From Candolleomyces eurysporus (Eukaryota > Basidiomycota > Agaricomycetes > Agaricales > Psathyrellaceae), in the NCBI GenBank assembly GCA_027579435.1, contig JANBPK010000711.1, positions 1 to 64,000 of the forward strand: a stretch of DNA of 64,000 bases, written 5' to 3'. The stretch's first letter is position 1. Each line of letters opens with the position of its first letter. Below the pieces are notes generated by a model. That model was not told the origin of the DNA. It did no database searches and worked only from the letters and a program-made list of their open reading frames with translations. Below are positions 13,800 through 25,771 of the stretch, piece after piece. Position numbers and translations under genes: made by a program.

Positions 13800-15953
13800 T
13801 TCTGGGAAGGGCTATCACGATGCTTCTGGCAAAGTAGCGCATCTTGTCATACGCCTGTTTGATCGTTACGGACAAATTAACTTGAAATATATTCAGAGTC
13901 ATACGAGAATTGAATTATGCACTGGGGGGAATGGTACAAGAAGTAAAAGGCGAGTCGTGGTATGCAAAATCTTAGCTGGCGGACGTACCCAACCTGAAGC
14001 GCTGATCTCGAAGAACTCCAGCGAAACTGCGAGATAATCTCAAGCCGGAGTCCGAAAAGACGAGGATATCAAGCCTACCTATCGACTATTCGAGGAGTGA
14101 GAGTAGTTATTACAGTTGAAAAGGGCTGTCATCGCTTGGGGATATTGACGAGGGTTTGGACTGGTACTTATGAGCCAAGAAAGGGGCTGTCAATGTCCCG
14201 GGCTGTGAGCGAACTGCCTCCCCAACCTGGAAAGTCCATGGGTTGGTTGCTCCAGTGGTTCCCAGTCTGCCTCAAAAAGTGATCGAGATTGCCATTGGAT
14301 AAAGTCAAAGATTGCTAGCTTGGTTCCTTCGTGGTTTGGTGGCAAAATATGCGTACTAGCAGCTTAATCGCGGCCTTGAAACTTGGAGTCATTTTAGAAA
14401 GAAGGGTAATTTCGAAACAACGAGGAAAGTACATTGGTCAGTCTGAGGGGTTAGTGGGTATGGCAGGAAATTCGTGGAGTCCGTCTCAAATCTTTTTGAA
14501 GTCATCAGTCGCACGCTATCGATACACTGAGAGGCAGTACTCACGCCAATCTGATTTGAACGCGAGGCCGAACTTCGCAGAATTTACGACGAGCACTAAC
14601 CATCGCGGTGGTGACATCACACTGGCAATGCCCGCTACTCTAGTAGCGGGTCTTTAGTACCCCCCCCCTTGGTAGANTTATGTAAGAAAGACGTCAGTGT
14701 AAGGCATTTACCTCTCACGCTGTATTTACCCTCTCATTCGTTATTTTCTCGACTACTTGCGTTCACTCGTGTGCGAGTGCATGTCCCTGCTGAGGGTCAG
14801 CAATCGTATGTAGTTTTCTCACAGCACACATCGCGTATCGCGAATCCTGGCCGGATTTTATTTTGACGAGTAAACAAGGTACAACTTGTGGGTGCTTGTA
14901 GGTGCCTTGGAGAAAAAAAGACCAGTGTTCCCAACCGCCATTTGGTCAATCCATCCTCAGGCTCCCATCTCCCGAGCGCGAGCGCGAGCACGCCGCAGGC
15001 GTGCGTCAGCGAGCGCAGCTACAAAGCATAAAGGGAGTCTTAGGAACAGCAGGGAAGAGCAGATAAAGTGGTGATAAGATCTTCATTCCGATTACAAGGT
15101 ACAACTTAGTATGTCAACATCCTAAGAGCGAGCTCTAGTGTTGGCNGCCCGAGTAGCGGGCGTTGCGGCGAAGCCGGCTTTGAGGGTTATCGGTAACTCG
15201 TAGACAGTGACCGCAAACCTGTCCTTCAGGAGCAAACAGCAACACACAATGGCATCAAGCTACGCATCCACTTCATTTCCAAGTGCTTCAATCACTTCCT
15301 GAGGTACGACGCCGATTATGCGTCGCAATCTCCGTCTGCTTGTGTGGCAGAGTGCCTAGCTCGCACCTGCAGTTGGTCGGCGGCCTTTTTCTGCTGACGT
15401 TGAGAAATGACGCACGGCCCCGAGAGGTACCTGTGTTCAGCGGGCCGTCGCTACGCGCGGCAAATTCCGAGGACTCTGCATGGCCTGCCACCTTCTAGTT
15501 AAGATCTGAAGAGAGGAAGAGGAACGTGAAAGTGGAGGGACATGTCACTAAAGGAAGACGAGGAGCACAGAGCCTTAATAGGAAGGTTGTCACCACGGTC
15601 ACATTGTACCAATCAGAAATAAATTACTTGGCACGGAAACCTTGGGGGTACAAGAACCCGAGTACTTAGAGTCCTCGGAATTGCCCGAAATATCGGTCCC
15701 TCAACTCCGCACCTTCCTTAAGCCTCTCTGCTTCCTCATGCAGAGTCGATGCTCCCACGAAGTGTTCTTTTTAAGGTACATACGTTTGTCTAATACCTAT
15801 TGAACGAGGTATGTCATACATTTTTACTACTTTTGTGTATGTTCTCATTCTCGCTCCGAGTAGTCAGGTGAATAAATGACAAGAGTTCTAAAGCTCCGAG
15901 ATATAAAGCTCTCTGGATCCATATTGTCGAATGATAACAGACCGGCCACTATC
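13800..15953. other. Intergenic region with repeat relics
   Basis: 2.1 kb without a supported gene. A relic at about 14440-14590 resembles the sequence downstream of the F-box genes (compare 23270-23460 and 47630-47800). A 9-bp perfect hairpin lies at 14631-14650 (CCCGCTACT, CT, AGTAGCGGG), and its arm is seen again near 15150. The motif AAGGTACAACTT occurs near 14876 and again near 15097. These look like debris of small mobile elements or an old module copy. Confidence 0.45.
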
Positions 15954-18375
15954 ATGGCTTTCATATTGAGCGCCATTCCAGCTCTTCGAGGTAGCGACAT
16001 CATTGCAATCCTTCTCTTCATCTTCGTCGTCCGGCTCATCAACAACACCCGAAATCGAGTTCATACGACAAAGCTACAAGGACCTCCCAGCGAAAGCTTC
16101 TTCGTTGGCCTGTTCCCCGCAATCGCAGGGCTTGATGAGCCATTGATAGCCTTCGAGAAGTGGGCGAAGCGGTACGGGACGGTATTTAGCTTTCCTATGG
16201 GACTTGGACGCCAGGACATCATAATTTGGGATATCAAGGCCGTGGCCCATATCTTGGCTCGTGATACGTTTATATATCAGCAATCTAACTTCGCCAGAGT
16301 TTTCCTGGACAATATGGTTAGTTCAATCTCTATTGTGGACTATCAACTACGATTAAATCTCCTGGTTACCGGCCCAGTTTGGCAAAGCCATTCTTTCCGT
16401 TGAAAACGACGACCACCGTCGGTGAGGAAGACCCTCCTTCTGTCCGTCCGAAAGGACTCACACACGAGAATCACGATAGCCATCGGAAGGCCCTCACCCC
16501 AGCTTTCAGTAACGCTGCCATTCGAGGATATATTAGCATCTTTAACGACTCAGCTGAGAAAGTATGTGTTACGTTAATCGATTTCCGGAACTTTCTTCTC
16601 ATCCTTTTCTCTCCAGTTGAGAACAACATGGGACGCCATATTGGACAGTGGGGCGGACACAATCGAAGTACAGCAATGGTAAGCTTCACCTATCAACCTT
16701 TTCATGGGTTGATGCCAACGACCTTAATCCCCTCGTGCTCCAGGATGAATAGACTAGCGTACGTCCTTCGTCATAACTCTTATCCTCCTTCCACCTCTTG
16801 TAAACCCCCTCTCTTCCTTTCCTTCCATCTAGACTCGAAAACCTCGGCATCGCAGGTTTCGGTCACCAGTTTGGCGCCCTCTCAAGCCCGGACACTAACA
16901 TAAAACCCGACATCATGGAAGTGTTCGACTCCTTCGAAACACCTCAAAAGTCCAGCTTTCTATCTCGCGCGTTCTTCTTCCTTGGACCGATGTTCCCTGT
17001 CCTTTTGAAGCTGCCCACGCAGAATACGCTCATCATGAGGAGACTTAAGTATTCGATGAAAGGTATTGCAGATAATTTGCTTGATACGACAAAGAGGGAG
17101 ATGAAGATCGATTCGGAGGGTCTAGGAGGTGAGAAGGGTAGTGAGGATAAGAGTATTATCGGTCTTTTGAGTGAGGTCTTTCTCCGTCTCGTTGCAATGT
17201 ACAACTCATTAACCGGGTTGTTCAGTCAAGGCAGAGAGATCGTCGGGTGGTTTGACGATGACTCCCGAAGAAGTTCTTGGTCAAGTGAGTTGTGCTTTGA
17301 CTAGTATTTTAAATTGCGAAAGCACTCTTACCCTTTCACTACCTTAGATGGTTGGCGTTCAATCTCTACGACCCTGGCCCACACTCATATTGTCCTATAC
17401 TTAGAACACAATATTCTTCGCAGGTTACGATACCACCTCCAGTACGTCCCTCTCACATCCAAATTTGGATTTATGCTCACTCGTCTATTAGCCACACTCA
17501 CTGTAAGTACCACTACCCCAACTCTCCCATTCGCTCCTCCTTGAACAGTGACCGACGGGCGTGTGTTTGAACCTAGTGGGCTTTGATTGAACTATCCAGG
17601 CACCCGGAAGTGCAGGAGACGCTAAGAGAAGAATTGCATCAACTCGGCGGCGATATCACTTGGGAACAGATCACCGGTGGGCTGCCCTACCTTGATGCTG
17701 TGACGCAGGAAGTGTTGAGGATGCATTTGCCCATTGATAATCTTTTACGTGAGGTTAGTCAATCTCTCTCCTCTTTGACCCAAACGAATTATGGTCCTAC
17801 TGACGACTCTACGAATGGTACATAATCGGTAGACTCAACAGGACGACATAATCCCCCTTTCCAAACCCATTCACACATCCTCCGGCTCACTGGTCTCCGA
17901 GCTTGTTGTTGCTAAAGGCCAAGCCATCCACATCCCCATAGGGTTTATCAACAACTCTGAGGAGATATGGGGCCCCGACGTCAAGGAATTCAAACCCGAA
18001 AGGTGGCTAAAGCCAAAGGACACACTGACGAGTGCGGCACAGACGATTCAGGGCCATCATCATATTATGACATTCTCGGATGGGCCGAGGTTTTGTCTGG
18101 GGAGGCATTTTGCTTTGGCTAATTTCAAGGTGAGCTTCCTCCTCTTGATCTTGGTCTTCGGATAACAGTGTCTGGGAGGGGAGCTTTGTAGCCGTAACTG
18201 ACAGTATATTGATTGAATTTAGACATCCCTAGCAAATTTAGTCAGACGATACAGTTTTGAGATGCCAAATGGGAAGGATACCGCCGTCGAACGACATTTA
18301 AGTATTCTTCCTCGCCCCAAGGTTGCTGGAGAGAAGGGGCCTAAGGTGCCATTGAGGGTTCGCAGGGTTGATTGA
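15954..18375 (+). CDS. Cytochrome P450, type I of this locus, intact
   Basis: Microsomal heme-thiolate monooxygenase; substrate unknown. Twelve exons join in phase to 542 aa: 15954-16316, 16378-16421, 16480-16561, 16617-16678, 16744-16758, 16833-17170, 17226-17284, 17405-17441, 17492-17502, 17577-17753, 17842-18129 and 18223-18375. Features in order: N-terminal membrane anchor (IIAILLFIFVV), LQGPPSESFFVG hinge, HRRHRKALTPAFS helix C, I-helix FFAGYDTTSTTLT, K-helix EVLR (ExxR), PERW, and heme loop FSDGPRFCLGRHFAL. Two exons are tiny (15 and 11 nt). This is the only intact copy of this type in the window; two truncated copies lie at 25231 and 44585. Confidence 0.9.
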
Positions 18376-18654
18376 TTGAAATGAATGCACCAAGATTACT
18401 AGCTTCCGAGCATGTATCATACTATGCGTTTTCTTGCTTTGCTTTGGCCGCCCGACTGTCGACGGTGGTTTCTCAAATGAGGAGGATGGGCACATCGGCC
18501 AGATCAAACTTGAAGGGCAACATTGGCTGTGTAAAGAAATACATGGAATTCGTCTATAAACTCTTTTTCGAAGGTGTGAGTTATAGGAAACTATGTAAAA
18601 ATTGGACATTGAAAGGCCGAGGACAACTCGAAAGTGGTTGTGTGATCGACATAG

Positions 18655-19690
18655 AGTATGGGACCAATGTTCACAGAAACACCACACCACTTCCTGAGGG
18701 CTTCAACAAATTCGGACTTGCCCAGTTGTTCGCATTTCTTGAGAGTTGTCTGATCTCTTGAACGTTCCATGTGAATCTTTAAACACCGGCTTCCCGTTTT
18801 CCGGGTGGTTTGGTCGACACGCTTTGAGAAAATGGAGTAGAGTAGAGAGTTGATAGAGAAGTCAAGACGTTGCTCGAGTACTTCTAAGTTTAGCAAATGG
18901 TGCGGGTTTTCTAGCACCGAAGGTGTCGAGATAACTGGTCCCGACATCCATGATGACATCCTCCAGCGTAAGGTGGGTCAGGAAAGGGATGCCGTGGAGG
19001 GTGGCAGCCAGCTCTTGGGCCCCCATATGCGCATAACAAAGGTGAAGTAAGCGTAACGTGGCTTCGCATCCAGATCGCACGACGAACGAAAGAACGAGTT
19101 CAGAAAGTTCCCAATTCACACCACGGTCGTCAGGCTGGAGGTCAATATCCAATTCAACCAGTTGAGGGGTTTTTAGAGGCGCATAAAATGTCGGTCGAAG
19201 TTGGGCAAACTTTCCGCAGGCGCAACATGCGTGCTTTGGGAAGGAGAAGACCAGAGCTCAGAGAGCGCTCCGTGTCAGGCTGATCATCGTCAGACAGCCA
19301 CGGTACACCCATTGTCAAGGTTTCGACATTGATGCAACGGCCCAGCGCAGCTTCCAACCACCGTGTTCCGTCCTAACAAAGCGTGAAGGAAGACGGTCAC
19401 TCAACCAGATTTTGGGGGAGGGCAACCACGCGGTACAACTCTGCGTCCCGTTTTCGAACACAGAGGAATGTTGTGTGGCAAATAGAGTTCAAAGGATGTG
19501 ATGTTAGGTGTTAGGTGGAGGAATAACAATCTTAATGGCTGAGGAGATTTGTTCCGCTCTTCATCGAACTTGAGGGTACCCGACTTCAGAGAATCCCATG
19601 GATGACGTTGAAATGACACTGGCCCTTCTTCAACCGCCTCTAAAGAATTTGAAAGGTTTTGAAAGCTGCTTCTGACGATCTGGAAACCTT
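18655..19690 (-). pseudogene. F-box/LRR gene relic, N-terminal F-box lost
   Basis: This matches, piece by piece and in several frames, the C-terminal two-thirds of the long F-box proteins at 23605, 45448 and 47868: a GILYVD-like C-terminal end near 18660, RLLHLCYAHMGAQELAATLHGIPFLTHL-type leucine-rich repeats (18862-19152), then INVETLTMGVPWLSD and LLLPKARMLRLRKV (19154-19357). Frameshifts and stops break it, and similarity ends near 19690 before the coiled coil and F-box. It is antisense to the P450 upstream, the same relation seen in the 44-47 kb module. Confidence 0.75.
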
Positions 19691-19699
19691 CCCAAGTCG

Positions 19700-20497
19700 G
19701 TTGGCGTTTACCTGCCCTTCGACTACCATCCTACCAACGCGTCAAAAATTCCGGATACGTGTGTGTGTCTCGGGTTTCCCTTTCCTAATCCTAATTCGAC
19801 TCACGGCCCAACTCCCTTGATATATCATTATTTCTGAGTTGGACCGGATATCGAATGAATGTATGAATACATAAACAGTCTGTGATGCTCGATAACATGC
19901 ATTTCGATTATTGGCTTTCACTGCTCAAACCTGCAGTCAATGTGCCGATGCTTCGCACGGCAGGCCTGAGGCATTTGAATCATGTGGGCTTCATGGCATT
20001 CCGCCGGGCGCTTTGGGTGGTCGGTTGGAAGGCAACGATGGCGACGTGCAGAACGGAAGGATGGTGCACATGGGGAAGACATGCTGAGTCGAGTGGCGGA
20101 GCTTACTGGAAAGGCAAAGGCTCAAGGGAACCAACCAAAATGGCTCGGAAACAAGTGAAGAGCATCTATTACATCAAGACGGCGAACGGCGCGGGGTTCT
20201 CCATCCCATTAAGACATTTGTGATTGCTCGAGTTGCTTGTTGTGCCACTGCCATGTCATATCCGGTTAGGTATATGTGGGTGTGTGTGTGTGCGTGGCCG
20301 TACAAAAGTGTTTGTTTCGCCACCGAGACCACCGAAACCTCCGAAACCTCAGGAGTTGCCTCTGCACCTGAACCAAATGGCCCACGTTCCGAGCGGCGAC
20401 CATAGTTCATCAGGGTCTATCATAAATAAGGTCTGGCCATGCTCAACTGTGAAGACACAAACCCTCCCGTCCTCGCCAAGAATATCCAGTCTGCTCA
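19700..20497. repeat. Duplicated linker upstream of P450-II, copy A (uninterrupted)
   Basis: The segment 19740-20230 is homologous to 26890-27280, and its continuation 20190-20497 is homologous to 41390-41739. In the other copy these two halves are separated by the KDZ element. It therefore serves as an approximate empty-site reference for that insertion. A short GT microsatellite lies at about 20275-20293. No gene seen. Confidence 0.7.
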
Positions 20498-22757
20498 ATG
20501 GGAACATATATCGATTCCTTTGCGGTTCTCGCTGCTGGAGCGCTCCTCTACACAATTCACAGGCGTAGAAAGCCTTCTCTGCCGCTTCCTCCTGGTCCGA
20601 AAGGCCTGCCATTGGTTGGAAACATGTTCCAGATAGCTTCTGAACTCCAATGGATGAAGTACCATGAATGGTCGACTGAGCTCAGTAAGCTACGTTGCCT
20701 CCTCGCATGCCATTATACTACTGACTCTTCAACAGACACCGATATTCTCCATTTACAGGCAGGAGGGACTCATATCATCGTATTGGACAAATACGAGGTT
20801 GCTGTGGACCTTCTAGAAACGAGATCCTCGTTGTATTCTGGCAGGTAGAGATGATTCAATGCTGGACAATGTCAGTCCTTAAGACTAACAACCTTTGACA
20901 TCGTAGACCACGCATGGTCATGATAACGGAACTCTTGGGCTGGGACTTCAGTTTTGGGTTTAGTGACTACGGTGAATACATTTCTCACTCCGTTAAGCTC
21001 ATTAAATTGATATTCCATTCGGATACTAACCAGGCGATTTTTGGTACGTAAATATGCTGTGTTCAAGAAAACTATGACTTGATACTCTGGTAGGCGCAAG
21101 CATCGACGACTGGCCCACCAGTCTATGCAAGCGACGGCTATCAAGCAATACAGACCTCACCTGGCCCAGGCAATGCGGAAACTCTTGAAGCGTCTCTTAG
21201 ATGATCGAGATGATGGCAACTTGATCCCTCATCTCAAGTGGTGAGCTTGGTTTTAAGCGGACACCATCTCCTTCTCACGACTGGCAATCCCATACAGGCT
21301 TGCAGCAGAGGTAATTATGTCGATCGCGTATGGCATCCAGATACAACAGGAGAACGATCCTTATGTCAACCTCGCCGAAGCCGCAACTCAGGGGGTGATC
21401 ATTGCCGGAGTTCCTGGAAGGTTTCTTGTCGAAACTATTCCCATTTTGAAATATGTTCCGGCTTGGTTTCCTGGAGCGTCCTTCAAGCGGAAGGCTCACG
21501 AGTGGTATAAAATGACCAGAGCGATGGTGAATGTTCCTTACGCAGATGCAAAAAGACGAATTGTGGGCACTATTTATTTCTCTCTTCTGACTTGGGAGCA
21601 ACACTCACATCACCTTTACGTAGGAATCTGGGAATCCCACCGTTTCGATTTTACGGACAAACCTGGAGAAAATCGAGGCCGGTGAAAAGGACGATGCGTT
21701 TACGGAAGATGTACTTCGAAATACCCTAGGTGCTTTCTATGCAGGTAAACATTCAAATTCTCGGATAAGACGCCAATCCATTGACCATCTTTGATATACC
21801 GGTGACCAGCTGGATCTGACACGGTGAGAACACTTTTGAAGCCTTCAACAGCTTTTCTTTGTAACAGGGTAGTACACAGACTGTCTCAACGATGGCGACC
21901 TGCATTTTGGGTCTTCTGGAGCACCCCGAGGTAGTGAAGAAGGCACAAATGCAACTTGACAGCGTTGTGAAACCTGGACATCTCCCTGATCTCGATGACG
22001 AGCCATCGCTTCCCTACATAACAGCCATAATGAAGGAGGCGCTTCGCTGGAGAGACGTCACTCCATTCGGTGGGTCATTATCATGCTTGGACAGGACCTC
22101 ATTGACGTATCCGTTTTTTCATCCAGGGGTTCCACACGCTCTCTCCACGGATGACGAGTATAAAGGCTACCATATCCCCGCAGGCACAATAGTTATCGCG
22201 AACCAATGGTGAGTGAAGGCCTGCCAGCATTCATTTGTGCTTTCCAAAATTCCTAAATCACTCAAACATTATGGATCTGCGTTTTAGGGCTATGCTTCAC
22301 GACGAAAATGTCTACACTGACCCTTTCGAATTCAACCCCGACCGATTCATAAATCCTGAAACGGGAAAAATTGACTACTCCCGCGCTCGCGACCCTGGGA
22401 ATACATGCTTTGGATTCGGCCGCAGAATTTGCCCAGGAAGGTTTATGGCCCTCGAGTCTCTGTGGCTGTCGATAGCATCCCTCATCGCCACGTTCGATAT
22501 CGAGAAAGCCAAAGATAAGGTGACTCTTCCTTCAGGAGAAGAGGTGGAAAGGACAGTCGAGTTGACGCATGAGTACGACGCTGCTCTCGTTGTGTGAGTT
22601 CAATTTGGCCCTCTTTATTTCAAGTTGCACAAGTCTGATTTTCTTCTATTCTGACAGGATGGCTAAACCTTTTAGATGTGTGTTCAAGCCACGGTCAGAG
22701 GCAAAGGCAGAGTTGATTCGAGCTTCGGTATCGCAGGGCCAAGACTCATTACACTAG
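20498..22757 (+). CDS. Cytochrome P450, type II, copy A
   Basis: Twelve exons join in phase to 531 aa: 20498-20684, 20736-20844, 20907-20971, 21034-21043, 21094-21240, 21298-21562, 21624-21744, 21810-21823, 21880-22069, 22127-22208, 22288-22593 and 22658-22757. Features: anchor (AVLAAGALLYTIH), proline hinge LPLPPGPKGLPLVGN, helix C YGDFWRKHRRLAHQ, I-helix AGSDTTVSTMATC, K-helix EALR, PDRF, and heme loop FGFGRRICPGRFMALES. Exon 4 is a 10-nt microexon needed to build YGDFWRKHRR. It belongs to the group often annotated as O-methylsterigmatocystin oxidoreductase-like in mushrooms; that label says nothing firm about substrate. It is nearly identical to copy B (41740), so duplication is recent. 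Confidence 0.93.
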
Positions 22758-23604
22758 TGAACGGAAAGAAGAAGGCTAAATGCTATATGTACAGTATTCC
22801 GAGCATTCAATCGATTTTCGCTTTAGTTCAGACCTGTTGATTCTGAGGCGCTGGAGGTGGTGCAGCCCATATTTTTTGGTGGAGACTTCACCGAGAAAAG
22901 TGAGCGAACGGTAGGCTTCAGAGCACGCGAGAAAGCACTTCAAGTATAACTAGATGGTACCGTTGTACGCGTATTGTGCCTGCGTAGTCTGCTTTCAGTT
23001 CCCAGCTAAAGCTTATCAAGTCCTGGGACTGCAACGCTGAGGCACGACTCAACTCCGCCTGTTCCTTTGGCCGTTGTTTGAACACCCATCCAAAAGGTTT
23101 AGCCACGTTGCTGAGAGGAGAATGAAGGTCGACTAAGCAAATAATGCTACGAATAATACATGACCTCCATATGACAGAGGCGGAAGGGCCTAAAGCTTGC
23201 CTCCCAGACAAGAGCGTAATTCTCAACAAGCCGAGCAGGGGGAGTGGTCCATATCAGCTATTCTGAAAATGGTATGTACATTAGCGAGTCCGTGGAGGGA
23301 ATGCTAGGTATGTGGGAAAATGCATGGGGTCTGTCTTTCAGTTTTTTGCGAAGTCATCAACAATATGCTATTAGTACAGTGCTAGGGAAGCGGTGCTGAC
23401 AATAATCTGACTTGAAAACGAGGCACAGACTGCATGAGCTGAGTGGATGAGCTCTAGAAATGAGATAAGTAAGTATAGATATAGAGGGGTCGAAGACGGG
23501 TGAAGACAAACCGGGAAAAGGGTATTTAATCCTCGCAGAGTATGGGGCCAATGTTAACAGAAACACCACCCCACTTCCTGAGAACTTCGACAACTTCGGA
23601 TCTG
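22758..23604. repeat. Duplicated 3' flank of P450-II plus F-box 3' flank
   Basis: 22758-23230 is homologous to 44010-44530; the copies differ by an indel of about 45 bp near 22839. 23260-23540 resembles 14440-14590 and 47630-47830, the sequence lying downstream of the F-box genes. No gene is supported here. Confidence 0.65.
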
Positions 23605-25155
23605 TCAAATTCTTGTTTTTTTTTTCGGCATTGTTTGATAGGTCACCGTCAACTGCTTGAACGTATCCTGTGGGTTCGTAAACACCGGTTCGCCGTTTTC
23701 CATGCGATATGGTCGATGCGACTTAAGGAAATCGAGTAAAGGGAAGAAGTAAAGATCAGGTTGGAGCTGCAGGAGGTCGAGTACTTCAAGATTTGGCAGA
23801 TAGGGCTGGGGGCCGTCTTCGAGCGCCTCAAAGGCGTCAATGAGACTGGCTGCGGTATCCGTTGTGACGCCCTCCAGCGTAAGGTGGGTCAGGAATGGGA
23901 GGCCACGGAGGGTAGCCGAGAGCTCTTGAGTCTTCATAAATGCATAACGAAGGTGGAATAAGCGCAAGGTGGTATCGCATTTGGACCGCTTGACGAACGA
24001 AAGAACGGGTTGAGAAAACTCCCAATCGAGATCATCGTCAAAGTCGAAGTCAATATCCAATTCAACTAGTTGAGGGGCTTTCAGAGCGCATAAAATGTCG
24101 ATTGAGGGCGGGAAAACATTTTTCAGACGCAACGTGCGTACTTTAGGAAGGAGAAGCCCAGAGCTGAGAAGACGTTCCGTGTGAGGGTGATTTTCATGGT
24201 ACAGCCAGTATGAGCCCTCGAAATCCATTGTCAAAGTCTCTACGTTGACGCAATGGCCCAGCGCTGCCTCCAGCCACTGTGTTCCATCCCAATTACAACA
24301 AAGAGTGAAGGACGACAGTCGTTCGAGGAGGTTTTGCGGAAGGGGTAACGGTGCGATGGCGGAATCCTCTCCGTCTTCGAACGCATCGGACCATTTGTCC
24401 GGTAGTCGCAGCTCAAAGGATGTGATGTTTTGGGGTAGATGGTGAAACATCGATCGCAAAGGGTTGGGGGATTCGATCCACTCTTCACCGAACTCGAGGG
24501 TCATTGACTTCAGAGGATGCCATGGACGACGTTGCTGTGACGTTGGTCCCTCTTCAACTGCCCCCAAGGAATCCAAAAGGTTTTGGAAGCACTTTGGACC
24601 CTTATACCCGAGGGACAGGTGATCGAGGGTTCCTTCCAAGCTAACCAACAAGGTTGCGAGGGCGGAACTCTGCAACGAACCACAGGCAAAGCTCTGGTCC
24701 GTGCAGGCGTCGTGAGAGACAGCAGAATAAACAAGATGTTTTGGGATGCTCCCTGCGCGGTCGAACCACTGCCTGATCTTCTTGTATGCGATGCTTGTGA
24801 GATCTTGAAAGTGGAGGGCGCTCCATAGTTTATGGGTGAGTCGTGCTGCGTCCCGCCAGCGCTTGCAGACCAATTGGATTCCAACCAGATTATCCCTGGC
24901 ACCAGCTTGCAAGACATCAGGGAGAAAGTGAGCGAAAATTTCGCCTAGAATCTCCACTGGCGTTCTTCGTACAGGGGAGAGCACAGCGCGATGTAATTGG
25001 AGCTGGTCTTCGAGCTCAGATAGTCTAGAGCGCAGCTGGGAAATTTGGGAGGTTATATCGTCGATTTGGAGCCGGAAAAAGGCGGCTTCGCAGGTATTTG
25101 GAGCCACATTGCTGCATAGCAAGCGATGTAGCCCAAGATTGCTTTCATGGTCCAT
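23605..25155 (-). CDS. F-box protein with leucine-rich repeats, copy 1
   Basis: Single-exon gene. The start at 25155 (MDHESNLGLHRLL) is chosen because the other copies begin at the same residue; the frame is open back to 25215. N-terminal coiled coil (DDITSQISQLRSRLSELEDQL), then F-box (LSPVRRTPVEILGEIFAHFLP, LVCKRWRDAARLTHKLWSAL ends), then irregular leucine-rich repeats with LPLPQNLLERLSSFTLCC and VRTLRLKNV. F-box proteins recruit Skp1-Cullin1 ubiquitin ligases; this family is greatly expanded in Agaricomycetes. The C-terminus is cut short: an A10 run (T10 at 23616-23625) shifts the frame, and with nine the usual ending (KWGGVSVNIGP) is restored about 35 codons on. This may be a sequence error or a real truncation. 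Confidence 0.8.
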   Translation of the reverse strand: MDHESNLGLHRLLCSNVAPNTCEAAFFRLQIDDITSQISQLRSRLSELEDQLQLHRAVLSPVRRTPVEILGEIFAHFLPDVLQAGARDNLVGIQLVCKRWRDAARLTHKLWSALHFQDLTSIAYKKIRQWFDRAGSIPKHLVYSAVSHDACTDQSFACGSLQSSALATLLVSLEGTLDHLSLGYKGPKCFQNLLDSLGAVEEGPTSQQRRPWHPLKSMTLEFGEEWIESPNPLRSMFHHLPQNITSFELRLPDKWSDAFEDGEDSAIAPLPLPQNLLERLSSFTLCCNWDGTQWLEAALGHCVNVETLTMDFEGSYWLYHENHPHTERLLSSGLLLPKVRTLRLKNVFPPSIDILCALKAPQLVELDIDFDFDDDLDWEFSQPVLSFVKRSKCDTTLRLFHLRYAFMKTQELSATLRGLPFLTHLTLEGVTTDTAASLIDAFEALEDGPQPYLPNLEVLDLLQLQPDLYFFPLLDFLKSHRPYRMENGEPVFTNPQDTFKQLTVTYQTMPKKKTRI

Positions 25156-25230
25156 GGTTAGAAGGAAAGGGTGTTGATGATAGAACCTCGGGCTGTGCAT
25201 GCTAATTGAGATCACGCTTTTTTCATGTGA

Positions 25231-25771
25231 TGGGGGCCGCTTTCATATTGAGCGCTATTCAAACACTTTGAGGTAGCGACATCGCTATCCTTCTCTTCAT
25301 CTTTGTCGTCCGCTTCATCAATTACACCCGTAATCGAGCCCATACAACAAAGCTACAAGGATCTCCCAGCGAAAACTTCTTGGTTGGCCCGTTCACCGCA
25401 ATCGCGGGGCTTGATGAGTCTTTAAGCTTTAAGCTTTGTCATTTGATGGCCTTTGCGAAGCGGTCTTTAGCTTTCCTATGGGACTTGGACGCCAGGATAT
25501 CAAGGCGGTGGCCCATATCTTGGCTCGTAATACGTTTATATATCAGCAATCTCATTTTTTCAGAATTTTCTTGGACCATATGGTCAGTCCAACCTCTTTC
25601 TTGAACTATCAACCATGATCAAATTCCTGGCCACCACTCTCTAGTTTCGAGATGCTAAATGGCAAGGACGCCGCTGTCGAGTTACATTTGCGTATTTTCC
25701 TCGTGCTGAGATTGCTAGAGAGAAGGGGCCTAGTATGCCGCTGAAGGTTTGCAGGATCGATCGATTGAAGT
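25231..25771 (+). pseudogene. Truncated P450-I copy (exon 1 joined to exon 12)
   Basis: This matches exon 1 and the start of intron 1 of the intact P450-I, then jumps straight into the last exon (SFEMLNGKDAAVEL...). It has a TGA in place of CGA early in exon 1 and further frameshifts. The I-helix, ExxR and heme loop are all gone, so it is not functional. The deletion junction is the same as in the copy at 44585. It lies head to head with the F-box gene just upstream. The following 25771-25990 is homologous to the P450-I 3' flank (18376-18600). Confidence 0.85.
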
